Made by a program: the position numbers and the translations under genes | Assembly (NCBI GenBank): GCA_002307295.1 | Contig: DBTY01000033.1 | Location: 43,751 to 107,750 of the forward strand | Reading direction: 5' to 3' | Length of the DNA: 64,000 nt | Source: Ignavibacteriales bacterium UBA1304 | GTDB taxonomy: Bacteria; Bacteroidota; Ignavibacteria; Ignavibacteriales; Ignavibacteriaceae | Part shown: piece by piece, positions 17,473-26,698 of the stretch | How positions within the stretch are numbered: position 1 is the first letter of the stretch | How the letters are laid out: the number at the start of each line of letters is the position of its first letter | The notes under the pieces: generated by a model | Seen by the model: only the letters and a program-made list of their open reading frames with translations | Database searches by the model: none | What the model was told of the DNA's origin: nothing

Positions 17473-18381
17473 ATGCCGTTAAAAAAGAAAATAATTGGAT
17501 ATTCTGTTTATTCGCTTTCAGCTTTTTCTGTCTTTATTATTATCAGCGCTGTAGCGGTTTTAATGTGGACGATTATTACTGGCGGATATCACACGCTTAG
17601 CTGGCAATTTATTACAAGTGCGCCTAAAGATGGGATGACTAGCGGCGGGATTTTTCCTGCAATCATCGGCACGTTTTTGTTAGTGCTAATTATGTCTATA
17701 GCTGGCGTGCCAATAGGGACTATAACTGCTATCTATTTATGCGAATATGCTAAACCAAATTCTGTTATCTCCAGATTAATTAGATTTGCCGTTAATACTC
17801 TTGCAGGAGTTCCGGCTATTGTGTTTGGGTTATTTGGACTTGGATTTTTTGTTCAGTTCATAGGTTCAGGAGCTGATAAAGTTATTTCTGGCGGAGCTGT
17901 TTTGAAATGGGGACAGCCAAATCTGCTTTGGGCAAGTTTAACTATGGCGTTTATGACTCTTCCGGTTGTAATTATATCGGTAGAAGAAGCTCTTAAAGCC
18001 GTGCCGCGCGAATACCGTGAAGCCAGCTTTGCGCTTGGAGCCACAAAATGGGAAACTATCAGAAAGGTCGTATTGCCCAATTCAATTAACGGGGTTTTGA
18101 CTGGGGCAATTTTAGCCGTAAGTCGCGGCGCAGGAGAAGTCGCGCCAATATTGTTTGTAGGAGCTGCGTATTTTCTGCCAAGTCTGCCTCATTCGCTTTC
18201 GGATCAGTTTATGGAACTCGGCTATCATATTTTTGTAATGTCCACTCAGTCGACTAACGTAGAGGCTACGCGCGGGATACAATATGCGACTACATTAGTT
18301 TTGTTAATCCTTACTTTTACGCTTAATTTTACTGCTATATTTTTACGGTATAAAATACGCCGGAAAAACTCGGTTTTATAG
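17473..18381 (+). CDS. pstA: Phosphate ABC transporter permease PstA
   Basis: A 302-aa inner-membrane protein with six predicted transmembrane segments. It has VPIGTITAIYLCEYAKPN, VNTLAGVPAIVFGLFGLGFFV and the coupling loop EASFALGATKWETIRKVVLP followed by ISRGAGE-like residues, the hallmark of PstA. It forms the channel with PstC. It starts two bases after the pstC stop, so the two are translationally linked. The gene ends with TAG. The next gene on the same strand (145 nt on) is a methyltransferase, so the usual pstB-phoU are missing here and must be encoded elsewhere if the transporter works. Confidence 0.92.
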   Translation: MPLKKKIIGYSVYSLSAFSVFIIISAVAVLMWTIITGGYHTLSWQFITSAPKDGMTSGGIFPAIIGTFLLVLIMSIAGVPIGTITAIYLCEYAKPNSVISRLIRFAVNTLAGVPAIVFGLFGLGFFVQFIGSGADKVISGGAVLKWGQPNLLWASLTMAFMTLPVVIISVEEALKAVPREYREASFALGATKWETIRKVVLPNSINGVLTGAILAVSRGAGEVAPILFVGAAYFLPSLPHSLSDQFMELGYHIFVMSTQSTNVEATRGIQYATTLVLLILTFTLNFTAIFLRYKIRRKNSVL

Positions 18382-18525
18382 TTTTGTTAAAATGTTGGTA
18401 ATTCAAATCATGCAAACCAAAATCAAAACAATCTAGAGAGCTGGACTACGCTTGACAAAAGTAAAAAATAGCCCTATTTTGTTTGATAAATTAATAATTG
18501 GTAAAGTGAAGTATTCAGGAAAAAT

Positions 18526-19281
18526 ATGACAGATAACAGAAAAGAGCTTGAAAAAGAATATTTTAATATTTCTGCAGAACAGGGAACAAGAGACTCTATA
18601 AACTCAATTTATGATTTAAAAATTGTCGGGGATATTAATAATAAGTATAATGAGCTCCTTTTTGAAAATTGCTCAGGCGAAGACGTTTTAGAAATTGGCT
18701 GTGGCGTTTATTATACTACTGTTATGCTGGCAAAAAATAAAGCTAACGTTTTTGGAATAGATATTTCTGATAAATCAATTGAACTAGCTCGTAAAAATGC
18801 TGCTGAACATGGGATAACCAATATTAATTATAGCGTAATGGACGCTGAACATTTAGAATATGAGAATAATAAATTTGATAGAGTTTTTGGGACGGCAATA
18901 CTTCATCATTTAAATTTAGAACAATCATTAAAAGAAATCTGCCGGGTATTAAAGCCAAATGGCAAAGCTGTTTTTATGGAACCTCTTGGGCATAATCCTA
19001 TTATTAATCTTTTCAGAAAATTGACGCCTGGGTTGAGAACGGAAGATGAACATCCGTTAAAAAAGAAAGATATAAAGGCCATTCTAAATATGTTCAACGA
19101 TTCGTATTTGTATTTTTTCTATTTTGTTTCAATCGCCGCTATTCCTTTCAGAAATACTTTCTTATTTAAACCGTTATTTTCTTTACTGAAATTTATTGAT
19201 AAAATATTGTTTGCAGTCTTTCCATTTTTTAGATATTATGCCTGGCAGGTATTAATAACGCTTAAAAATCCTAAGAAATAA
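18526..19281 (+). CDS. Class I SAM-dependent methyltransferase
   Basis: A 251-aa cytosolic enzyme. Motif I is EDVLEIGCGVYYTTVMLAK, followed by the acidic FGIDIS for the ribose, YSVMDAEHLEYENNKFDRVF and ILHHL, the pattern of the Methyltransf_11/25 group. The C-terminal third (HPLKKKDIKAILNMF, then FYFVSIAAIPFRNTFLF and KPLFSLLKFIDKILFAVFPFF) is hydrophobic, which suggests the substrate is lipid-linked or the protein is membrane-associated. It abuts the polysaccharide and envelope block on the opposite strand (convergent with the Wzi-like gene, 20 nt apart). The substrate is not known; modification of a lipid or glycan is possible. Confidence 0.85.
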   Translation: MTDNRKELEKEYFNISAEQGTRDSINSIYDLKIVGDINNKYNELLFENCSGEDVLEIGCGVYYTTVMLAKNKANVFGIDISDKSIELARKNAAEHGITNINYSVMDAEHLEYENNKFDRVFGTAILHHLNLEQSLKEICRVLKPNGKAVFMEPLGHNPIINLFRKLTPGLRTEDEHPLKKKDIKAILNMFNDSYLYFFYFVSIAAIPFRNTFLFKPLFSLLKFIDKILFAVFPFFRYYAWQVLITLKNPKK

Positions 19282-19301
19282 CCAAAATTATTAACGTCAT
19301 A

Positions 19302-20960
19302 TTACAGCCTTAAGCTAATATCCGACTGGAAAAACCAATCCTTAACTTTAACATTATTCTGAAGAGAATTTGTCTCGTTGTTTAATATCAGTTTAATTAT
19401 ATAACCGGGGAAAGGCTCGTAATTAGCGGCAAGCGAAAGTTTTCTAAAATATTCAATAGTTCCGTCTAAAAAATGCAGATGCGTAGCGTCGCTTTCTCTG
19501 TGTCCCAATTGAATATCTCCGCCAACATTAGTTACTTCGCCAGTTTCTAAATTAACAGGATTAGCCCCATGAACTCTATATGTATATTGCGCTGATAAAT
19601 TAATTCTGCTTGTTAATTGGTAGTTTAACTTCCAGAAAAATATTTTACTGTTAGGGTCTGTATCCATTCCTATGTTGTAGTCGTCATTTGTATAATTGTT
19701 AGATTTTATCCGGTGCGAAAAAACATAAGGTTCGATTCTAAAGTACTCAAAACAAAAATCTATCGGCAGGCCTTTATAAGGATTGTATCCGGCTACGCCA
19801 AGATTAAAAGCGGTTTGGTTGCCAAACCAGCCTGTTCCCATTTTGCTAAAATCAATATCGTCAATTAAGACGAGAGAATACAATTTTAACCCTTTTAAAG
19901 GATTACTGCTTAAATCAAAAAACAGCATGGAATTGTCTCTATCCTGATTTGAGTGCTCGACTGTTTTATAAAAAGCAAACGGGTTTAAGTAACTTATATC
20001 AAGTGGTCTGTTTGCGTATAAAATAATTTCGCCCGCGCCGAATGAAATATCCTTTGAAATATTAACGCCAAGCCTGTGATAGCCAAAATATTTATCTTCT
20101 ACCGTTGCGATGCCGCCTGTTACAGTATCGGCTATGCCGCTTTTATTACCGATTATTTTTCCATGAAAAGATGAAAACTCAAAAATGCCAAGATTAAAAT
20201 TTAATGAGATAAAATCAGATTCAGGCGCGTAATCTCCCATAATTAATTTATTTACTCCCCGGCCAATAAGCTCTCGGTCGCGTCCGAATTTAATATGTAG
20301 GAAGTCAAAATCGACAGTCGCATAACCTTCTGTTTCGTCAAAAAAAGAATTCTGATCGGCTACTAAATTCCAGTTATATTTTAAATCGCTAAGTCTTAGC
20401 GCGGCTTTTCTATCGCCAAAGATGCTTCCGTCAGTCGCTTTTATAAAGAAGCCGACTTTATTTAAAAGCGTTCCCCGAATTTCTCCGCCATAAATCCCAA
20501 GAACAGAATGGCTTTTTTCCTGTAGCGTATTAAGACCTACAAGACTTCCTTCAGCAAGGACGTTTATAAAAACATTTCCAGAGCCGGGTTTATTGTACGA
20601 ATAAAAATATTTTGGATCCTGCGAAAAAATATCATAATTCTTTTCTCCTATCATCACATCGGAAGAAGCTAATGAGCCCGTCATATCAAACTCAAATTCT
20701 TTCATAAGGTCTTGCAGAATTTCTTTATCAGTTTGATTAAGCTGGGAGGCGTTTACAGACGCTTCGGAAAGATACTGTGCAACCTGTTTGCGAGAGATAG
20801 GAATTTCAAAAGGGTTGTAATTATTTATTACATTTAGAACGCTTAATTTTTCTAAGAAATTATAAACCTTATGATTTACTGAAACGTCTTCAACCTGCGC
20901 CATAGCGACAAAAGCCGATAATAAAATAATAGCTAAAACTTTTTTCAAGAAATTCTCCAA
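19302..20960 (-). CDS. Wzi-like outer-membrane barrel (capsule assembly-type)
   Basis: A 552-aa protein with a Sec signal peptide (about residues 1-21, AMAQ). A helical N-terminal part (residues 25-95, LSVLNVINNYNPFEIPISRKQ and SQLNQTDKEILQDLM) precedes a predicted beta-barrel with alternating strands. Typical elements are HIKFGRDRELIGRGVNKLIMGD and LDISYLNPFAFYKTVEHSN. It ends in SDISLRL. The layout matches the Wzi/capsule assembly-type barrels of Bacteroidota, which bind surface polysaccharide. The assignment is by resemblance of layout only. It lies among polysaccharide-assembly genes, which supports the role, and is last in the minus-strand run 24133 to 19302. Confidence 0.68.
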   Translation of the reverse strand: MENFLKKVLAIILLSAFVAMAQVEDVSVNHKVYNFLEKLSVLNVINNYNPFEIPISRKQVAQYLSEASVNASQLNQTDKEILQDLMKEFEFDMTGSLASSDVMIGEKNYDIFSQDPKYFYSYNKPGSGNVFINVLAEGSLVGLNTLQEKSHSVLGIYGGEIRGTLLNKVGFFIKATDGSIFGDRKAALRLSDLKYNWNLVADQNSFFDETEGYATVDFDFLHIKFGRDRELIGRGVNKLIMGDYAPESDFISLNFNLGIFEFSSFHGKIIGNKSGIADTVTGGIATVEDKYFGYHRLGVNISKDISFGAGEIILYANRPLDISYLNPFAFYKTVEHSNQDRDNSMLFFDLSSNPLKGLKLYSLVLIDDIDFSKMGTGWFGNQTAFNLGVAGYNPYKGLPIDFCFEYFRIEPYVFSHRIKSNNYTNDDYNIGMDTDPNSKIFFWKLNYQLTSRINLSAQYTYRVHGANPVNLETGEVTNVGGDIQLGHRESDATHLHFLDGTIEYFRKLSLAANYEPFPGYIIKLILNNETNSLQNNVKVKDWFFQSDISLRL

Positions 20961-21024
20961 TAAAAAAGGACAAATATTTTGGTTGATAAATTAGTTTGAC
21001 TTCTATAAAACCGAATGAATAAAT

Positions 21025-22509
21025 CTAAAGCTCATTAGCGGTTTTTATTTCGTTCCCTTTTAAAAACAAAACTAAATCAGTTTTCCTGAAACTTGTTTCG
21101 TTTAATTTTTCTTCCGGGATGATTTTTATATTGATATCAAATCTGTTTGCCGATTGTGTAATAATATTTTCGCCTAAAAACAAAACGTTAAAATCATTCA
21201 TAGTGAAAATTGAATATTCAACTAAATCTGATTTACGGTTTACTAAATAAATATTTCCGTTTTGCGGAACAAGATTTACTTTGTCTAAAATTTGCTTTAC
21301 AATTACTTCGCATTTCTCGCCGTTTTGTTTCATCGCCTCGATTTTTGTTTCGGCGGCATAAACACTAAGACAAAGTAAAACTACAAAGAAAGCAGCTAGT
21401 GTAGTTTTTACAGCGCGCTTGTCTATTAATTTATAAACGGCGCTAAAACTTAACCCGACGATTGTAGCAAAAAATGGTATTGCGCAATAAGTATGCAGTT
21501 CGCTTGCTTTGCTCAATAATATCATCGGGAAAAATGAAAAAATTACTGCGCCAATTAAAGGCAAAAAAATAAACCGATTATATTTAGATAAGCCTGTTAA
21601 TATGATAGAACTAAACAGTAAAACTAATACGCTTATTATAGATAGTGAAACGAAGTCTCTTTTTTGTATAGCTACAAAAGTAGTTACTGTGGAAATAGGA
21701 TCGACTAAAGCAAAGGAGAGCATAGCAAAATTTTTGATAACGTTAAAACCAAGTCCAAACTGATAATTGCCATCGCCCATTACAGGGCGTACGGTTGAGA
21801 CTAACGTCCTGGCTACCAAATAAATTGCCGCAAGTAAAACAAATGGGGAGATGTATAGACAAACTTGTTTAAGAGTAATTACCGACTGCTTTTTGTAATA
21901 ATAAAAGAGGATAGAAAAGATGAAGACGATATACATTACTCCGTTTTCTTTACTGAAAAGAGCGATAGTAAAAAACAAAAGGCCAAGAATAAAATACTTT
22001 ATTCGTTTTCCTTTTTCAAAATAGAAAAACAAAAATGCGGCTGAGCTAAATCCAAATGTCGCGGAAAAGACCTGAGTAAGCGTATCGTTTCCGTTTATGG
22101 CCGATACGTTTACTTGAGAACAAACTGCAAATGCAAGAGCGACTGAAACGCTGAGAATATCGGTTTTAAGATGTTTTAATACTTCGTAAATAATTATACA
22201 TAAAAAAATATGCGTAAGTATTTGAATAATATGCGTAGGTATTGTGTTTAATCCCCAAAGGGTTTGAGAAATTGCAAATATTGAACAGGGGAGAGGTCTG
22301 TACCAGCTAAAATTAGGGTCGCAATTAACGTAATAATAAAATATTTTTTGCGCCGGATTAACATAAGCGCGCTCAAAATCGTCTCCAAACATTTTTGAAG
22401 AAATGCCTGGCAAATAAATAAGAAAAACTGATATTATTATTAAAGAATAAATAAGCGTTCTTTGGGGAATTTTATTGAAGAACGTTTTTATAGACAATAA
22501 TATGGACAT
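21025..22509 (-). CDS. GT-C type membrane glycosyltransferase-like protein
   Basis: A 494-aa protein with about eleven predicted transmembrane segments. An acidic pair Asp43-Asp44 in KMFGDDFERAY follows the first helix, and SKENG sits after the central helices. This is the arrangement of GT-C glycosyltransferases using polyprenyl-phosphate sugars (TMTC/PMT-like), where the first periplasmic loop carries the catalytic acid. The C-terminal 110 residues (from AAETKIEAMKQN) look soluble. It sits between the O-antigen-ligase gene and the Wzi-like gene, all minus strand, so it probably adds a sugar to lipid-linked glycans or to protein in the periplasm. Donor and acceptor are unknown. Confidence 0.78.
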   Translation of the reverse strand: MSILLSIKTFFNKIPQRTLIYSLIIISVFLIYLPGISSKMFGDDFERAYVNPAQKIFYYYVNCDPNFSWYRPLPCSIFAISQTLWGLNTIPTHIIQILTHIFLCIIIYEVLKHLKTDILSVSVALAFAVCSQVNVSAINGNDTLTQVFSATFGFSSAAFLFFYFEKGKRIKYFILGLLFFTIALFSKENGVMYIVFIFSILFYYYKKQSVITLKQVCLYISPFVLLAAIYLVARTLVSTVRPVMGDGNYQFGLGFNVIKNFAMLSFALVDPISTVTTFVAIQKRDFVSLSIISVLVLLFSSIILTGLSKYNRFIFLPLIGAVIFSFFPMILLSKASELHTYCAIPFFATIVGLSFSAVYKLIDKRAVKTTLAAFFVVLLCLSVYAAETKIEAMKQNGEKCEVIVKQILDKVNLVPQNGNIYLVNRKSDLVEYSIFTMNDFNVLFLGENIITQSANRFDINIKIIPEEKLNETSFRKTDLVLFLKGNEIKTANEL

Positions 22510-22738
22510 ATTCTGGCGCTCGATTATTAATTTATGCTTGCTCTTTATGGATACGTCTTTTTACTACGTAATTTCAAGCTGAAATATATAGAAAAAAAAA
22601 GACTTAATACAGAATCCAAGAATCTTTAAAAAGCATAGGCGCGCTTATTATATCCAATATAAAGCAGACAAGAACTAATAAAGTATAATAACAATTTCGT
22701 TAATTTAAATAGTCGTTTCCTTTTGCTAAAATACTGTT

Positions 22739-24133
22739 TTAAGTATGGTTTACATTTGGGAATAAATAAACAAGGCATATAAAACAGAGCCAGAAAGGGA
22801 TATCCATCATAATCCATCCGTAGGATATAATCCCGGTGCTTTCTATAAATGACCTAAAAAAAAGACCTACTCCTACTCCCATAATCCCTATTACAATCCC
22901 AGCCAAATTTTTATTCTTTCTGAGATGTTGATTTAATAATTTAATTGAGAAATATGTAAATAGCGCAATAATGAATATTATAGAAAATATACCCGGCAGA
23001 CCCAATTCTGCAAAACGAGATAAATAAAAATTGTGCGCCAAACCAAACATGGGATTGCTCTGTACAAATCTTATCTGAGTCGCTTCAAAGCTTTTAAATG
23101 GAACTGGGAAATATTTATCGACATAGAACCTGGACATTTCAGGCCCAACTCCAAATATTGGATTATCCTTAATAATATTCATTGAAATATTCCAGAATGA
23201 GTCTCTCGTATCAAGTAAAGACGACACTCTAAAGTAAGCTGCAACTATATTGCCAACATTTGTAAATGTCAGGATAAAAACAAGAATAACTAATAAACCA
23301 ATAATAGCTTTTTTCATAAATAACGGTTTTTGTTTTATTAGAACAAAAACAGAACCCGTAATCATTCCTAAAATAGCGCCTCTTGAATTTGTTAAAAATA
23401 TTCCGGTAAGCATGATGAACAGAACCGATAAATATCCGGCTTTGTAATATTTGTTCTGGTATTTAGGTAAAAACAAGAATGAAATGCAAACTATAATCGA
23501 AATAGCAATAATTAATCCTGCGGCGTTTATATTCCCAAAATAACCTGTAAAGCGGTTAATCTCGGCGTCGGCGGCAAAGAATAATACAAAACCGTTTTTA
23601 TAAAAATCATAAACAATGCTTAACGCTAAAATAAAACCAGAAGTAATAATTGCATTTAAATAAAGGAATAAATACTCCTCGTTTTCAATTAGTGAATAGA
23701 ACAAATAGCAAATAATGAAAAAAGATAATTGCCGTAAATTAATTCCGAGGCATAAACTTATATTATTTGAAAGCAGAGAAGAAATTAGAGTGGAAACAAG
23801 GATAAATAAAATAAACTGACTGATATATTTGTGTGGCAAAGGATACGATTTTGTGTCAGTTCCAAATTTTTGAAAAAACAGGAACAATAGACCCAACAAT
23901 CCTCCGATATTAACTGTCGCTCTAAGCGCTGGATTTATATCGCTACTGGTGACCATGTAACCCAGAATTAAAAAGAATAGAAAAGCTTTTTTTCCGTATC
24001 TGATTAATAAGAAAAAATACAAAACAGCTAATGAGGCTAACATTAAATATGGATAAAATAGCGCAGCAAACAGCGCTATTAAGGCGGAAGCTAAAAAAAG
24101 ATGTAGCGGTTTGCTTAAGTATTGTTCAAACAT
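22739..24133 (-). CDS. O-antigen ligase/polymerase family protein
   Basis: A 464-aa protein with about twelve predicted membrane segments. The large periplasmic loop carries FWNISMNIIKDNPIFGVGPEM, PMFGLAHNFYLSRFAELGLPG and a conserved His in AHNFYL, the Wzy_C/WaaL hallmark. Proteins of this family either ligate O-polysaccharide to lipid A-core or polymerise undecaprenyl-linked repeat units; sequence alone does not separate these. It starts the minus-strand run that includes the GT-C and Wzi-like genes, and is divergent from the MBOAT gene at 24277. A 63-codon frame at 22626-22817 is a shadow of its C-terminus. Confidence 0.87.
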   Translation of the reverse strand: MFEQYLSKPLHLFLASALIALFAALFYPYLMLASLAVLYFFLLIRYGKKAFLFFLILGYMVTSSDINPALRATVNIGGLLGLLFLFFQKFGTDTKSYPLPHKYISQFILFILVSTLISSLLSNNISLCLGINLRQLSFFIICYLFYSLIENEEYLFLYLNAIITSGFILALSIVYDFYKNGFVLFFAADAEINRFTGYFGNINAAGLIIAISIIVCISFLFLPKYQNKYYKAGYLSVLFIMLTGIFLTNSRGAILGMITGSVFVLIKQKPLFMKKAIIGLLVILVFILTFTNVGNIVAAYFRVSSLLDTRDSFWNISMNIIKDNPIFGVGPEMSRFYVDKYFPVPFKSFEATQIRFVQSNPMFGLAHNFYLSRFAELGLPGIFSIIFIIALFTYFSIKLLNQHLRKNKNLAGIVIGIMGVGVGLFFRSFIESTGIISYGWIMMDIPFWLCFICLVYLFPNVNHT

Positions 24134-24276
24134 AAATTAGCAGCAGTAAAATTAATTCCAGACTGAATTATTAATAGTAATTAAGAGTTAAAAAATAGTT
24201 AAATTTGAATCCAATAAATACGAATTTATTAGCTTAATATAAAATTTAATAAACTTTTAGCTCTTGATAAATATAG

Positions 24277-25431
24277 ATGATAATCAGCTTTCTATTCTTT
24301 ATAATTCTAATTGCATCCGCGGTTCTCTATTGGAGTATTCCATATTCTAAACTAAGGAGTTTTGTTCTTCCTGTTGCAAGTCTTTTGTTTATCTTTCTTC
24401 AAAGCGAAACTGCTTTTCTGATTGTTGTTGTACTAACTCTTTACACTTATCTTTTTGCCATATTAATTGAAAAATATAAATCGAAGAAGCTGTTTCATAG
24501 AATTGGCGTTATGGGAATTTTAGGGCTCCTGATTATTTTTAAATATTCCGGTCTTTTAGTAGAAACGATAAACGATATTAACAGGTTTATTAATCTGTTC
24601 CCTCGAATTAATATTGAGCTGGCGCTGCTGCCGCTTGGCATATCATATATAACGTTTAAGCATATTAGCTATTTAACTGATATATATTGGGAACTTAATG
24701 ATAGAGGCAGTTTTATAAACTTCCTTTGTTACAGCTCTTTATTTACAATTTTTATAGCCGGGCCAATTGAAAGATTTGGAAGGCTGAACAAGCAATTAGA
24801 TGATAAAATTAGTTTTAAGCGGGAATACGTAGAAATTGGATTTGAAAGGATAGTTTTGGGAATGTTTAAAAAATTAGTAATTGCCGATTGGCTTGGATAT
24901 TTTCTTAAACCTATAATTCAAAACAGAGGCAATTCATCTAACGATTTTTTTCTAAACGCTATTATACTATTAGGTTTCTCGTTTCAGATTTATATGGATT
25001 TTTCTGGATATAGCGATATTGCAATAGGTTCGAGCCGGCTCTTTGGATTAAAAATAATGGAGAATTTTAATTATCCTTATTTACAGCCAAGCATTGCAAA
25101 ATTTTGGAGAAGCTGGCACATATCTTTATCTGAATGGATAAGAGATTACATATTTTATCCTTTGCAGGATATGGGCAGAAGCAAGATGTGGCTGTTCTTT
25201 GCGGTTCCTGTAATTTCTTTTGGAATCTGCGGCCTTTGGCATGGAGCGTCTTGGAATTTTCTGTTTTGGGGCGTAGCCCACGGAACAGCCATTTCGTTTT
25301 ATCAATTCTGGCAGTCGTACAAGAAAAAACATCCGGTCCTAAGCAGCTTTACAGAAAAAAAATGGTTTAATATTTTTAGTATCGCTATAACTTACGTTTT
25401 TGTCACATTCTGCTGGTTATTTTTTATATGA
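24277..25431 (+). CDS. MBOAT family O-acyltransferase
   Basis: A 384-aa integral membrane acyltransferase of the AlgI/DltB type, which moves acyl groups across the membrane onto glycans. Family marks are PLGISYITFKHISYL, GPIERFGRL, the MDFSGYSDIAIG motif and FWRSWHISLSEWIRDYIFYPL. The catalytic His lies in GLWHGASWNFLFWG. It ends at CWLFFI, where many homologues run on for another helix or two, so the C-terminus is short. Its stop TGA overlaps the ATG of the next gene (ATGA at 25428-25431), indicating coupled translation. The following SGNH protein is the usual partner that completes extracellular acetyl transfer. Probably O-acetylates the polysaccharide made by the neighbouring cluster. Confidence 0.92.
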   Translation: MIISFLFFIILIASAVLYWSIPYSKLRSFVLPVASLLFIFLQSETAFLIVVVLTLYTYLFAILIEKYKSKKLFHRIGVMGILGLLIIFKYSGLLVETINDINRFINLFPRINIELALLPLGISYITFKHISYLTDIYWELNDRGSFINFLCYSSLFTIFIAGPIERFGRLNKQLDDKISFKREYVEIGFERIVLGMFKKLVIADWLGYFLKPIIQNRGNSSNDFFLNAIILLGFSFQIYMDFSGYSDIAIGSSRLFGLKIMENFNYPYLQPSIAKFWRSWHISLSEWIRDYIFYPLQDMGRSKMWLFFAVPVISFGICGLWHGASWNFLFWGVAHGTAISFYQFWQSYKKKHPVLSSFTEKKWFNIFSIAITYVFVTFCWLFFI

Positions 25432-26426
25432 AAAAAACGGCAGTCATATTGCTTGCATTTATCGCAGCGTTTATTGTTGTGGAGATTTTCGTCGTTTATG
25501 TGATTGGTTTTCCTAAATTTTATGGTTATAAAATAATATCCATAAACGAGGAATTAGATATCTCTAAAGTTATCTTTGCAAAAGAACCATATAGCCGATA
25601 CTGGAATGTTGAAGGCGGAAACATTGTTTATGAAAATAATAATTTGGGATTGCCTGGCGTTGACGTCAAAATTTCCGGAAGTTCAAAATATGTTTATGTA
25701 ATTGGCGATTCGTTCATAGAAGCTTCTCAAATCCCCAGATCGTTAATAGCTACTTCGATATTGCAGAATAGAATAGCTAATGAATCCCCTAATATTCAAA
25801 TAGTTAATTTGGGAATTGCAAAGCTAGATATTTTTTCGGCCTGGTTCCGGTTTTATTATTATGAGAACTTATATAAGCCAGATTATATCGTTTTTGTGGT
25901 TGAAGATATCAATGCACAGGTAAAAACGATGGCAGGTTTTCCACAGCCTTTAGATTTTAGGAAATCTAAATATATAGGGACTGAAATATTTCAGTCTCCT
26001 TTTGTAAAAGCTTGCGAAAATGTTAGGAGCAAGAGCTCTTTTATTAATTTGGTTGCTAGAGGCTCTTATGAAGCTATTATTAAACAAAAATATGGCGAAT
26101 CTGTTTATAACGATCTTGAAAAAAAGAAATCTGATTATCTAATTGATACTTCCCAAATAGGCAATTTCGCTATTTCTTTACAAAAATATTATGAAAGGTT
26201 TAATAAGAAATTTATACTTGTTTCTATAATTCCTGATTCTGGACAAAATGAATATTTATCTGACTTTTGTAAAAAGAACGGAATTAATTTCTATTTCTCA
26301 GATAAAGTATTAACTCCCGATAACAGATTTAATAAATATGGTCATCTGAATGCAAAAGGAAATTTTATTTTAGGAGAGTTTTTATATGAATGCCTTAAAG
26401 ATCAAATTCAAAAATCCGCTAATTAA
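25428..26426 (+). CDS. SGNH/GDSL hydrolase-fold partner of MBOAT
   Basis: A 332-aa protein with an N-terminal signal anchor (residues 4-23). The extracytoplasmic SGNH fold shows block I as YVIGDSFIEASQ (the catalytic Ser in GDS) and the His in FNKYGHLNAKGN near the C-terminus, preceded by an Asp three residues before the FNKYGH segment. It lies directly after MBOAT with overlapping codons, so it is probably the periplasmic acetyltransferase or esterase of the acyl-transfer pair (as AlgX or DltD act with AlgI/DltB). The last 41 nt overlap the start of the 51-aa gene in another frame. Confidence 0.8.
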   Translation: MKKTAVILLAFIAAFIVVEIFVVYVIGFPKFYGYKIISINEELDISKVIFAKEPYSRYWNVEGGNIVYENNNLGLPGVDVKISGSSKYVYVIGDSFIEASQIPRSLIATSILQNRIANESPNIQIVNLGIAKLDIFSAWFRFYYYENLYKPDYIVFVVEDINAQVKTMAGFPQPLDFRKSKYIGTEIFQSPFVKACENVRSKSSFINLVARGSYEAIIKQKYGESVYNDLEKKKSDYLIDTSQIGNFAISLQKYYERFNKKFILVSIIPDSGQNEYLSDFCKKNGINFYFSDKVLTPDNRFNKYGHLNAKGNFILGEFLYECLKDQIQKSAN

Positions 26427-26541
26427 GATATTTGTCAAATATTTGCTGCTGTTTATTTTGTTCTTTTTATCTTTAGCGTCTGCATCATTGTATAGTATTG
26501 TTTCAAATGAAAGCAATCCTTTCTTTTATGCAAAATTTTAA
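26386..26541 (+). CDS. 51-aa small membrane protein overlapping the SGNH gene
   Basis: An ATG at 26386, in a different frame inside the last 41 bases of the SGNH gene, opens a 51-codon frame ending in TAA at 26539-26541. It is preceded by GGAGAG (26372-26377) at a good distance of eight bases. The peptide starts MNALKIKFKNPLIKIF (basic) and then has one strong hydrophobic helix, YLLLFILFFLSLASASLYSI, followed by SNESNPFFY. It is therefore a small single-pass membrane protein with a cytoplasmic basic start. Because it is shorter than 60 aa, it would be missed by ordinary cut-offs. I infer it is part of the MBOAT-SGNH module, possibly a tether or regulator; no homologue is recognised. Confidence 0.68.
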   Translation: MNALKIKFKNPLIKIFVKYLLLFILFFLSLASASLYSIVSNESNPFFYAKF

Positions 26542-26698
26542 TCCGCTTATTGAGCTAATGTAAAAACAGGCCGGATATTTATTTTTCACTTGAAGGAGTG
26601 AAATGCAATTTCTATTTTCTGAAAGGAGCTGGAAGCTTTATTTGTAAAAAGCTATTTGATAGTAGAGGACTTAATTATTTATCAATACGAGAATTTAC
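26542..26698 (+). promoter_or_regulatory. Leader region before the C25 peptidase gene, with a possible 14-codon peptide
   Basis: 157 nt between the small membrane gene and the C25 peptidase. GAAGGAG (26594-26600 region) precedes an ATG at about 26602 opening a 14-codon frame that ends TTG-TAA; it may be a leader peptide but could be chance. The main gene itself has a weak site before ATG 26699. Confidence 0.3.

Noticed and set aside
22626..22817. 63-codon minus-strand frame
   Set aside because: Overlaps the C-terminus of the O-antigen ligase gene in another frame, with no ribosome binding site.
26602..26646. 14-codon leader peptide before the C25 gene
   Set aside because: It has a GGAG element but is too short to support, with no regulatory amino-acid pattern, so it is only noted in the leader entry.
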